Shown: one piece after another, positions 1 through 5,463 of the stretch
Position numbering within the stretch: the stretch's first letter is position 1
Layout of the letters: each line of letters begins with the position of its first letter
Source: Fervidobacterium sp.
GTDB taxonomy: Bacteria; Thermotogota; Thermotogae; Thermotogales; Fervidobacteriaceae
Assembly: GCA_003522805.1 (NCBI GenBank)
Contig: DPIB01000039.1
Location: 1 to 5,495 of the forward strand
Length of the DNA stretch: 5,495 bases
Direction: 5' to 3'
The notes under the pieces: generated by a model
Databases searched by the model: none
Seen by the model: the letters and a program-made list of their open reading frames with translations, nothing else
Told to the model about the DNA's origin: nothing
Program-made: the position numbers and the translations under genes

Positions 1-22
1 CTTTAGGCGGTGGGTAGTTGAC
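1..22 (+). mobile_element. Probable right end of an IS200/IS605-family (TnpB-type) element, truncated by the window edge
   Basis: The first bases read CTTTAGGCGG followed by TGGGTAGTTGAC. This resembles the terminal hairpin and tail of many IS200/IS605 elements carrying tnpB, in which a CC..CTTTAG..GG stem-loop is followed by a G(G)GTAGTT(C/G)AC tail. Only the loop and 3' arm (GGCGG) are present; the expected 5' arm (CCGCC) would lie just left of the window. In this orientation a tnpB gene would be on the plus strand, upstream of position 1, ending toward the convergent ispF gene. The exact boundary with host DNA is uncertain by several bases. The identification rests on recalled similarity of a short stretch and no transposase is visible. 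Confidence 0.42.
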
Positions 23-29
23 TTAAATA

Positions 30-1019
30 CTAATTGGATATTTTGTCAACGTTACTAACACACATAGCGGTTATTCCTTTCATATCCGACTCAGGATAAA
101 CACCGTTACCAGACTTGAATTTCACAGAAACAGGACATTTTAAAATCGATTCCAGCGAAGCTATGATCTGTCCTCTGTATTCTCCCAAACGAATTGGCGA
201 AATTATAACACAGTCTATCGATGATGGAAAGTATCCTTTTCCATTTATATCTCCGACAACAGCGTCTAGCATTTCTAAACTTTTCTTATCTTTATTTTCA
301 TTATTTTCAGGGAAGATACTACCTATGTCCTTTTTGTATATGATTCCAACCAGGCTGTCGATTATTGCATGGGTCAAAACATCTGCATCAGAATGACCTA
401 GCAAACCGAACTCAGAATCTATTTCGATGCCCCCAACGACAAGCCTTCTGCTTTCTACAAGTGGGTGGGTATCCCAACCAATTCCTGATAAACCCTCGTA
501 ATCACAAAATTTTTCAAGACGCTTCAGTTTCGGGTGGACTGGCCGCATCATCTCAGCGAACCCGAAATTTTTGAACAGTTCTTCATCTAAAGTATCCGTT
601 ATTATTCTCTTATATCTATTGGCTTTGATGAAATTGTATAATAAAAACTCTTTCATTTCCCCATACAGTGATACTATGTATATATCATCCACAGAAAAAT
701 CGATCAAAATTCGTTCTATGATATATATCATCTTCGCTCCAACAGGGAATATCCTAAAGCCCAGTATCTTAAACCATTTTTGATACCCACGCCTAAAAGC
801 TGACTTATCAGCATGAAGAAGTACAGCTTTTATTTTCTCCCCATCTTGCAATACCATTGTGTTTGACTTAATGAAAGGAGAAATGTCACCATTAAATGCT
901 TCTTTTATGTATTTCGCCGCATTCTTCCCAAAGAGTTCATCATAGAAGTTCTTTTTTTCTTCGTAAATCATTTCAGCTACCTGTTCCATATCTTTACTAT
1001 TCATTTTTTTTATTTCCAA
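30..1019 (-). CDS. ispF: GNAT-like acetyltransferase domain fused to IspF (2-C-methyl-D-erythritol 2,4-cyclodiphosphate synthase)
   Basis: This is a two-domain cytosolic protein of 329 aa from the TTG start. Residues 1-165 look like a GNAT fold: an N-terminal LEIKKMNSKDMEQVAEMIY strand-helix and a late LFKNFGF motif. The usual acyl-CoA loop (Q/RxxGxG/A) is not visible; GEMKEF occupies that place. Residues about 176-329 are IspF, which cyclises CDP-methylerythritol 2-phosphate to MEcPP and CMP in the MEP isoprenoid pathway. GWDTH supplies metal ligands D183 and H185, THAI supplies H217, and GHSDAD supplies H209; D221 and D231 are also kept. The C-terminal TTTEKLGF-type loop is altered to KSGNGVYP. 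Normal IspF is about 160 aa, so this is a true fusion in one frame. The TTG start has an AGGGGTGAT site 3 nt upstream and begins the GNAT strand; a GTG 45 nt upstream (1062-1064) is also possible. IspF homology is sure; activity of either domain is not. Confidence 0.88.
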   Translation of the reverse strand: MEIKKMNSKDMEQVAEMIYEEKKNFYDELFGKNAAKYIKEAFNGDISPFIKSNTMVLQDGEKIKAVLLHADKSAFRRGYQKWFKILGFRIFPVGAKMIYIIERILIDFSVDDIYIVSLYGEMKEFLLYNFIKANRYKRIITDTLDEELFKNFGFAEMMRPVHPKLKRLEKFCDYEGLSGIGWDTHPLVESRRLVVGGIEIDSEFGLLGHSDADVLTHAIIDSLVGIIYKKDIGSIFPENNENKDKKSLEMLDAVVGDINGKGYFPSSIDCVIISPIRLGEYRGQIIASLESILKCPVSVKFKSGNGVYPESDMKGITAMCVSNVDKISN

Positions 1020-1022
1020 AAT

Positions 1023-1031
1023 ATCACCCCT
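1023..1031 (-). promoter_or_regulatory. Ribosome binding site deciding the TTG start of the GNAT-IspF gene
   Basis: On the minus strand AGGGGTGAT lies 3 nt before TTG at 1017-1019, with 5 nt between the AGGGGTG core and the start. It is close to the full anti-Shine-Dalgarno complement AGGAGGTGAT. The in-frame GTG at 1062-1064 has no comparable site in the bases just before it (GTTTTTCCAGCG), so the TTG is preferred. Confidence 0.7.
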
Positions 1032-1108
1032 ATTAAAGATCGTTGACAGACTGATTAGAACCACCGCTGGAAAAACAGAATAACATAAGACATTGTTGAA
1101 ACCTACTA

Positions 1109-1136
1109 ATCATAACATTTAACCATTTTATGCAAA
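1109..1136 (-). promoter_or_regulatory. Candidate sigma-A promoter for the GNAT-IspF gene
   Basis: On the minus strand TTTGCA (1131-1136, 4 of 6 matches to TTGACA) is followed after 16 nt by TATGAT (1109-1114, 5 of 6 matches to TATAAT). TGT directly precedes the -10 box, giving an extended -10 element. Transcription would start near 1102, leaving a leader of about 80 nt before the TTG start. It sits in the gap after the membrane-protein gene, so the last gene could be transcribed separately from the glg genes. No hairpin plus T-run terminator is visible in this gap, so readthrough from upstream is also likely. Confidence 0.4.
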
Positions 1137-1148
1137 CATATGTAACTG

Positions 1149-2135
1149 CTATTTCATAAACAAATATGTTATGATCAACAATGCACCCGTGAAGAGTAGT
1201 GTTGTCATGAAGGCAATCAGTAATTCGCTCCCAGTTGATGAGGGTATTTCCACTTTGATGTTTCTTGCTGATTGCTGCTCACTCTCTTTTTCATAAGCTG
1301 TTTGTCTTCTCTTTCTTTTAAAAAAGTAAGTTTCATCACTCAATATTTTTAGGGAAGGACTTATCAGGGACTTTGCGATAACACCGCTGAAAAGCTCAAC
1401 CTTGATTAGAAACAGACTTTCACTTTTGATTTTCACCAATTCCTTGCTTATCAAAGTGCCTTCTACAGAACTCTTGTTCTTATCAAAATCTGGAATATTA
1501 TCTTTTATTGCCTTTTCAAACTTTCCTGGATTAAGAATAACGACAGGTATTTTGTCTTCAACATCAAATTGAACGATCGAAGTACCATTTATAGGATCTA
1601 TTACAGGAAAAACTTCAGGTAAATCAACGATATCTGGTCTCGAATAAATCTCTTTGATACTCTCATCACTAAAGCCCTCTTGAACATTCAAAAAGGTTAA
1701 GGTTGAATACTCTTCGAGCAGCATTCCTTCACACTTCACGGCAACTTCCATCTTGGGACTCCATTCTTCTAAGAGATCTTGGATAATCACTTTTATCACT
1801 TCGTTGTCTGACTCTTTAATGGCAGTGGAAAATTCTATTCCAAGTGGGATTTTCCCTCTCCTGTTCATTACATTATTTAAGTAAGCAAAGAATGCCAGGG
1901 TTACATCATAGATCCCTGCCACTTCTTTTAGTTGAGACTTGACTTTTTCCAGTTTTTCCCTGAATTCGTTCAAATTCTCCTCTAGTGTGATATCATCCAA
2001 CATGTTTGAATATCTTAATGGTACAACTATAAAATCAAACTCAGGAGCATTGTTCGTTTTTCCAAAAAAATAGCCAACTATGTCTTCAGCTGTCCCTTTA
2101 CTACGTGCCCTGATCTTTATGAAATAAAGATCCAA
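1149..2135 (-). CDS. Uncharacterised protein with C-terminal membrane anchor (possibly the DUF4899 family of Thermotogales)
   Basis: I do not recognise a function. The protein is 328 aa from the TTG start. Residues 50-72 form a charged, heptad-like helix (LEENLNEFREKLEKVKSQL). The middle is mixed alpha/beta with no enzymatic motif I can name. A strongly basic KRKRRQ patch (about 273-278) is followed by a Gln/Ser-rich linker and one hydrophobic segment (about 305-326, LLIAFMTTLLFTGALLIITYLF) ending in MK. No signal peptide is seen, so the likely topology is a cytoplasmic body tethered by a C-terminal tail anchor. Length and layout fit my recollection of DUF4899, reported mainly from Thermotoga and Fervidobacterium; this is from memory, not a search. 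The gene starts 27 nt after the glgC stop, so it is probably cotranscribed with the glycogen genes. A role in glycogen metabolism is only suggested by position. Confidence 0.8.
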   Translation of the reverse strand: MDLYFIKIRARSKGTAEDIVGYFFGKTNNAPEFDFIVVPLRYSNMLDDITLEENLNEFREKLEKVKSQLKEVAGIYDVTLAFFAYLNNVMNRRGKIPLGIEFSTAIKESDNEVIKVIIQDLLEEWSPKMEVAVKCEGMLLEEYSTLTFLNVQEGFSDESIKEIYSRPDIVDLPEVFPVIDPINGTSIVQFDVEDKIPVVILNPGKFEKAIKDNIPDFDKNKSSVEGTLISKELVKIKSESLFLIKVELFSGVIAKSLISPSLKILSDETYFFKRKRRQTAYEKESEQQSARNIKVEIPSSTGSELLIAFMTTLLFTGALLIITYLFMK

Positions 2136-2142
2136 TACCATT

Positions 2143-2148
2143 CCTCCT
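2143..2148 (-). promoter_or_regulatory. Perfect AGGAGG ribosome binding site favouring a TTG start over a nearer ATG
   Basis: AGGAGG on the minus strand is separated from an in-frame ATG (2139-2141) by one base, too close for normal initiation. It is 7 nt from an in-frame TTG (2133-2135), the ideal distance. The protein therefore most likely begins at TTG, two codons after the ATG. Confidence 0.7.
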
Positions 2149-2162
2149 CATTTATTTATATG

Positions 2163-3410
2163 TTAAATACAGAATCCGCCACTCTCGATCTGGGTACCTT
2201 TCAGAATTGTCTTATCGTTGCCTACAACTACATTCTTACCCAGTTGACAATCTTCTTCTATGATACTATCCATACCGATAACTGTTATATGAGAATCGTA
2301 AACTTTCCTATCGTATTTGCTCTCAGCAAAATGGCCAACGCCGATCTTACACCTATCCTTTACTATGCTATTCTCAGCTATTATGGCATCCTCTATTACA
2401 ACATCGTTCCCAATTACAACCTTTGTCATGATTACGCTATTCTTTATTATACTTCCTTCACCAACTGTGACACCTTGAGAAATAACACTGTTATCGATGT
2501 GACCATAGATCTCGCATCCTTCACTCACTATAGAATTCCTAACTGTTCTCTCATTGGAGATGTAAGCTGGCTGCATTTCTTCAGATCTCGTGTAAAACCG
2601 CCAATTTGGGTCATAAAGATTGAAAGGAGGTATAGGTCGGGTCAGTTCAAGGTTTGTCTCCCAGTAAGATTGTATTGTACCAACGTCCCTCCAGTAACCT
2701 TCAAATGGAAATGCATACACTCTCTTCGTGGTAAGTATTTTCGGGATGACGTTCTTACCAAAGTCATGTTCACTTGATTCATCTTTCGCATCTTCGATCA
2801 GCGCTTCTTTTATAAAATCCCATGTAAATACATAGATACCCAGCGATGCTAGATCCGACTTCGGTTCTTCGGGTTTTTCCTGAAATTCCATAATCCTATT
2901 ATCTAAATCGGTAACCATTATCCCAAATCTGTTAGCCTCATTCAGTGGAACTTCCATGCATGCTATTGTCGCAACTGCACCTTTGGATATATGGTAGTAT
3001 AAGAATTCGCTGTAGTCCATCGAATATATATGATCACCCGAAAGTACAACGATATAATTAGGTTCATATTCGTCAACGAATTCGATATTTTGATAAACGG
3101 CATCAGCTGTTCCCTTGTACCATACACTTCCTGCAAGTGTTGAATAGGGTTGGAGGATCGTTACTCCGCCACCCTTTCTATCGAGGTCCCATGGTTTTCC
3201 TATACCGATATGTTTGTTCAACAAATGTGGTCTATACTGCGTTAGAACCCCTATTCTGTATATGCCTGAATTAACACAATTACTCAGCGTAAAATCAATT
3301 AGTCTATATTTTCCACCAAATTGAACAGCTGGTTTTGGTATCTTCTCAGTTAGGATTCCAAGCCTTGTACCTTGTCCCCCTGCGAGTATTAGCCCTAAGA
3401 CGTTCTGCAC
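2163..3410 (-). CDS. glgC: Glucose-1-phosphate adenylyltransferase (ADP-glucose pyrophosphorylase), catalytic subunit
   Basis: GlgC makes ADP-glucose and pyrophosphate from glucose-1-phosphate and ATP, the committed step of bacterial glycogen synthesis in the cytosol. The 415 aa length is normal for the family. The nucleotidyltransferase domain (about 1-255) has the intact loop LAGGQGTRL (9-17), KPAV with K26, GTADAV (100-105), SGDHIY with metal ligand D126, EFQEKP with K179 for glucose-1-phosphate, and GYWRDVGT with the second metal ligand D242. Residues about 285-410 carry hexapeptide repeats of a left-handed beta-helix (for example [27 protein letters not shown]), used for oligomerisation and allostery. 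The start is GTG, with AGGGGAG 8 nt upstream. It follows glgD after 36 nt and precedes the membrane-protein gene by 21-27 nt. All catalytic residues checked are present, so it should be active. The effector cannot be read from sequence. Confidence 0.97.
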   Translation of the reverse strand: MQNVLGLILAGGQGTRLGILTEKIPKPAVQFGGKYRLIDFTLSNCVNSGIYRIGVLTQYRPHLLNKHIGIGKPWDLDRKGGGVTILQPYSTLAGSVWYKGTADAVYQNIEFVDEYEPNYIVVLSGDHIYSMDYSEFLYYHISKGAVATIACMEVPLNEANRFGIMVTDLDNRIMEFQEKPEEPKSDLASLGIYVFTWDFIKEALIEDAKDESSEHDFGKNVIPKILTTKRVYAFPFEGYWRDVGTIQSYWETNLELTRPIPPFNLYDPNWRFYTRSEEMQPAYISNERTVRNSIVSEGCEIYGHIDNSVISQGVTVGEGSIIKNSVIMTKVVIGNDVVIEDAIIAENSIVKDRCKIGVGHFAESKYDRKVYDSHITVIGMDSIIEEDCQLGKNVVVGNDKTILKGTQIESGGFCI

Positions 3411-3418
3411 AGAATCAT

Positions 3419-3425
3419 CTCCCCT
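3419..3425 (-). promoter_or_regulatory. Ribosome binding site supporting the GTG start of glgC
   Basis: AGGGGAG on the minus strand lies 8 nt before GTG at 3408-3410. The next residues ([11 protein letters not shown]) form the expected first beta-strand, so no upstream extension is needed. The nearby ATG at 3417-3419 is in another frame. Confidence 0.65.
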
Positions 3426-3446
3426 GCATGGTTTTTCTGCCCTATG

Positions 3447-4562
3447 CTATATAACCATCCACTTCTCCAATACAACAGGTTCGAAGTCACCAACCAACAT
3501 CTGTTCTGCTCTAATTACACAGTTCTTGTCTACGATAGCATTTCTCACCAATGCACCTTCTTCTATGACTGAATCTTGCATGATTATCGAGTTCTCAACT
3601 CTCGCTCCTGCTTTGACAACGACACCTCTGAACAGTACTGAATTCTTTACAACACCTGATACTATACAGCCATCGGATATCATGGAATTCGAAACCTTTG
3701 CTGTACCTGTGAATTTTGCAGGAGGATAATCTTTAAGTTTCGTGTATACCCTACCGTATTTTAGGAAAAGTTCCTCACGAATCTGCTTACTATTGAGTAC
3801 TTCCATGTTTGTCTTGTAATACTCATCTATACCCTTTTTGATGTTACGCCAGTAACCATCGAACTCATATGCATATACCCTAAGTTTTGACAAATTTGGA
3901 ATTATCACGTCAAGAAGTAGATCGTACTTTCCAGATGGAACCGAATCATACAGGAGATCAAGGAGTAGAAATTTATTCATAAAGTAAATCCCCAAGAATG
4001 CCTTTCTTGTTAATGGATTCTCAACTTTTTCATACATCTCGGTTATCCTGCCGTCTTCGGTAGTTACTACGGTTCCATATTGTGTTATGTCATAAGTCTC
4101 GTCAAGTTCTTTCACTAACAATGTCACATCTGCGCCTTTGGCAAAATGAAAGCTAAATAAATCGTTGTAGAGCATTTTATATATGTGATCTCCAGAACCT
4201 ATCAAGACGTAGTCTTCATCGCCACGTCTGAGAATAGTGGTATTCTGAAATATTGCATCTGCTGTTCCGCGATACCAGTATTCACCTGTCATTCCAAGAT
4301 ATGGTTGGAGTATGTATAGACCTCCATTTTTCCTGTCCAAGTCCCACTCTTTTCCTGAACCAAGATGGTCCATAAGACTCCGTGGATTGTACTGCGTTAA
4401 GACTCCAACTTTGTATATTCCTGAATTTACCATATTACTCAAAATGAAATCTATTGCCCTATATTTCCCAAAAACTGGCAGGGCTGCACTGGCTCTCTTG
4501 TAAACTAGTTTCCCAAGGGCATCACTTTTACCGCCTGCTAATATCAGTCCAAGAGCTTTCAT
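3447..4562 (-). CDS. glgD: GlgD-type ADP-glucose pyrophosphorylase subunit, probably non-catalytic or regulatory
   Basis: This is a 371 aa paralogue of the neighbouring GlgC with the same layout: a nucleotidyltransferase domain (about 1-255) and C-terminal beta-helix repeats (about 285-360). Shared motifs include WDLDRKNGG, GTADAI (99-104), GSGDHIY with D125, and YEK with K179. Key positions are changed. The GGxGTRL loop reads GGKSDALGKL; the KPAV lysine is lost (ASAALP); and the second metal ligand in GYWRD is N240. In Bacillus and Geobacillus GlgD is inactive or weak alone but raises GlgC activity in a heteromer, and the same is inferred here. It is less eroded than Firmicute GlgD, since LAGG survives. 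ATG at 4560-4562 is chosen because AGGGGTGTGAT lies 3 nt upstream and the protein starts at [11 protein letters not shown]; in-frame codons further upstream add an unrelated tail that overlaps a hairpin. It follows deoC by 76 nt and precedes glgC by 36 nt. Confidence 0.93.
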   Translation of the reverse strand: MKALGLILAGGKSDALGKLVYKRASAALPVFGKYRAIDFILSNMVNSGIYKVGVLTQYNPRSLMDHLGSGKEWDLDRKNGGLYILQPYLGMTGEYWYRGTADAIFQNTTILRRGDEDYVLIGSGDHIYKMLYNDLFSFHFAKGADVTLLVKELDETYDITQYGTVVTTEDGRITEMYEKVENPLTRKAFLGIYFMNKFLLLDLLYDSVPSGKYDLLLDVIIPNLSKLRVYAYEFDGYWRNIKKGIDEYYKTNMEVLNSKQIREELFLKYGRVYTKLKDYPPAKFTGTAKVSNSMISDGCIVSGVVKNSVLFRGVVVKAGARVENSIIMQDSVIEEGALVRNAIVDKNCVIRAEQMLVGDFEPVVLEKWMVI

Positions 4563-4565
4563 CTT

Positions 4566-4576
4566 ATCACACCCCT
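4566..4576 (-). promoter_or_regulatory. Ribosome binding site of glgD
   Basis: AGGGGTGTGAT on the minus strand lies 3 nt before ATG at 4560-4562 and fixes that start. Its 5' half overlaps the outer stem of the hairpin at 4572-4604, so translation could depend on that stem opening. Confidence 0.7.
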
Positions 4577-4604
4577 TTTGGATACACTGTGTATCATGAA
4601 GGGA
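4572..4604 (-). promoter_or_regulatory. Hairpin with 15-nt palindrome that could mask the glgD ribosome binding site
   Basis: The core at 4581-4595 reads GATACAC-A-GTGTATC on the minus strand, a perfect inverted repeat. It is flanked symmetrically by CCCTT (4599-4603) and AAGGG (4573-4577), which pair across 3-nt by 3-nt internal loops, with a further U-G pair (4604 with 4572). The right arm contains the GGGG of the glgD Shine-Dalgarno site. In RNA the stem would sequester that site. In DNA the palindrome could be a repressor operator. There is no T-run after it, so it is not a standard terminator. Function is inferred. Confidence 0.45.
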
Positions 4605-4638
4605 AATGCTTGAAGAAAAGGCCATATCCGTGTATTAC

Positions 4639-5367
4639 TCATCTTCGTGCTAAAATCGCAACTCCCGAACTAGTACCTATCCTTGTGGCACCCGCAGAAA
4701 TCATCTTTATCGCATCCTCGTAAGTCTTTATCCCGCCCGAGGCTTTTACCTCAATCTCTCCATCAACTGCCCATCTCATCAGTTGAACGTCTTCAAACTT
4801 TGCACCAGCTGTCCCAAATCCTGTAGATGTTTTGACAAACCTTGCACCTGCCAACTTCGATAAGACACAAGCTGCAATTTTTTCTTCGTCTGTGAGATAA
4901 CATGTTTCGATTATGACTTTGACAGGAACTTTTGCAGATTCAACGACAGCCTTTATGTCGTTGTACACATATTCATAGTCGCCTTCTTTTAACTTTCCGA
5001 TGTGCATAACCATATCAACTTCCTGTGCGCCGTTCTCTACAGCCCATTTCGCTTCATGGAGTTTTGATTCTGTACTTGTTACACCGAGTGGGAACCCTAC
5101 AACCGTAACCGTCAGTGTATCGGAACCTCTGAGCAATGATGATGCAAGAGGGACATAAGAGGGATTTATGCAGACCCCTTTAAAGTTATACTGTAGAGCC
5201 TCGTTGCAAAGGCTTTTGATCTCATCGGTTGTCGCTGTAGGTTTTAGATTGGTGTGATCGATACAACGGTTTATTTCAAAGCTCTTTTCATCAGGTGTAA
5301 ATACCTCTGGTTTATACGATTCCTTGAAAAGTGTGATTTTTTCGATAACTGCCTTTCTCATGTCCAT
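4639..5367 (-). CDS. deoC: Deoxyribose-phosphate aldolase
   Basis: DeoC is a cytosolic class I aldolase that reversibly splits 2-deoxy-D-ribose-5-phosphate into glyceraldehyde-3-phosphate and acetaldehyde during deoxynucleoside breakdown. The 242 aa protein is a complete single TIM barrel, close to the length of other thermophile DeoC proteins. Visible motifs are IDHTNLKPTAT (36-46), VCINPSYV (65-72), VVGFPLG (89-95), EVDMV with proton-relay D118, FVKTSTGF with the Schiff-base lysine K179, VKASGGI with the second active-site lysine K208, and GTSSG (231-235) at the phosphate site. The C-terminal tyrosine tail of the E. coli enzyme is absent, as in many short bacterial and archaeal forms. ATG at 5365-5367 is chosen because AGGGGGAG lies 5 nt upstream; an in-frame ATG 21 nt further up would contain that site inside the gene. 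It is the first complete gene of the presumed operon, 76 nt before glgD. Confidence 0.97.
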   Translation of the reverse strand: MDMRKAVIEKITLFKESYKPEVFTPDEKSFEINRCIDHTNLKPTATTDEIKSLCNEALQYNFKGVCINPSYVPLASSLLRGSDTLTVTVVGFPLGVTSTESKLHEAKWAVENGAQEVDMVMHIGKLKEGDYEYVYNDIKAVVESAKVPVKVIIETCYLTDEEKIAACVLSKLAGARFVKTSTGFGTAGAKFEDVQLMRWAVDGEIEVKASGGIKTYEDAIKMISAGATRIGTSSGVAILARR

Positions 5368-5372
5368 AAATT

Positions 5373-5380
5373 CTCCCCCT
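5373..5380 (-). promoter_or_regulatory. Ribosome binding site deciding the deoC start
   Basis: AGGGGGAG on the minus strand lies 5 nt before ATG at 5365-5367. The in-frame ATG at 5386-5388 lies upstream of this site and has no good site of its own, so the downstream ATG is preferred. Confidence 0.7.
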
Positions 5381-5398
5381 TTTTCCATTTGAGTAACT

Positions 5399-5426
5399 TT
5401 CGGAACGTTTAGAATATATTCGGAAC
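5399..5426 (-). promoter_or_regulatory. Operator-like repeats upstream of deoC
   Basis: TTCGGAAC (plus-strand reading) occurs at 5399-5406 and again at 5419-5426, exactly 20 bp apart, close to two helical turns. Between them is a perfect 10-bp palindrome, GAATATATTC (5412-5421). The latter is the core of an imperfect 20-bp dyad spanning 5407-5426, with arms GTTnnGAATA and TATTCnnAAC on the minus strand. The cluster lies about 30-60 nt before the deoC start and just downstream of a candidate -10 box, a usual place for a repressor site. No known operator consensus is recognised, so the regulator is unknown. Confidence 0.35.
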
Positions 5427-5439
5427 ATACATAGTTTCT

Positions 5440-5445
5440 ATCATA
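5440..5445 (-). promoter_or_regulatory. Candidate -10 box of a promoter for the deoC-glgD-glgC operon
   Basis: TATGAT on the minus strand matches TATAAT at 5 of 6 positions, and the DNA upstream is very AT-rich (AATAAAATAAAATATATAG). No convincing -35 hexamer is found about 17 nt upstream. Transcription would start near 5433, giving a leader of about 65 nt that contains the repeats at 5399-5426. The call is weak. Confidence 0.3.
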
Positions 5446-5463
5446 CCCTCTATATATTTTATT

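Noticed and set aside
115..783. Three overlapping plus-strand open frames of 69-93 codons
   Set aside because: They are antisense to the GNAT-IspF gene, lack good ribosome binding sites and show no protein-like motifs.
1061..1070. CCACCGCTGG as a hairpin or terminator in the GNAT-IspF leader
   Set aside because: Only 3 bp can pair around a 4-nt loop, and no T-run follows on the minus strand.
1092..1104. GTTTCAACAATG on the minus strand as a CRISPR repeat fragment
   Set aside because: Thermotogota CRISPR repeats often begin GTTTCAA, but only one copy is present and there is no repeat-spacer periodicity.
2160..2777. Plus-strand open frame of 205 codons opposite glgC
   Set aside because: It lies wholly antisense to the conserved GlgC beta-helix region; its product is rich in Tyr, Cys and Asn with no recognisable motif, and it is best explained as a shadow of glgC codon use.
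4581..4595. The palindrome before glgD as an intrinsic terminator
   Set aside because: The stem is AU-rich in its core and is followed on the minus strand by CAAAAGGGG, not by a T-run.
3526..4723. Plus-strand open frames of 63-89 codons opposite glgD and the end of deoC
   Set aside because: They are antisense to two well-supported enzymes and carry no recognisable domain; treated as shadows.
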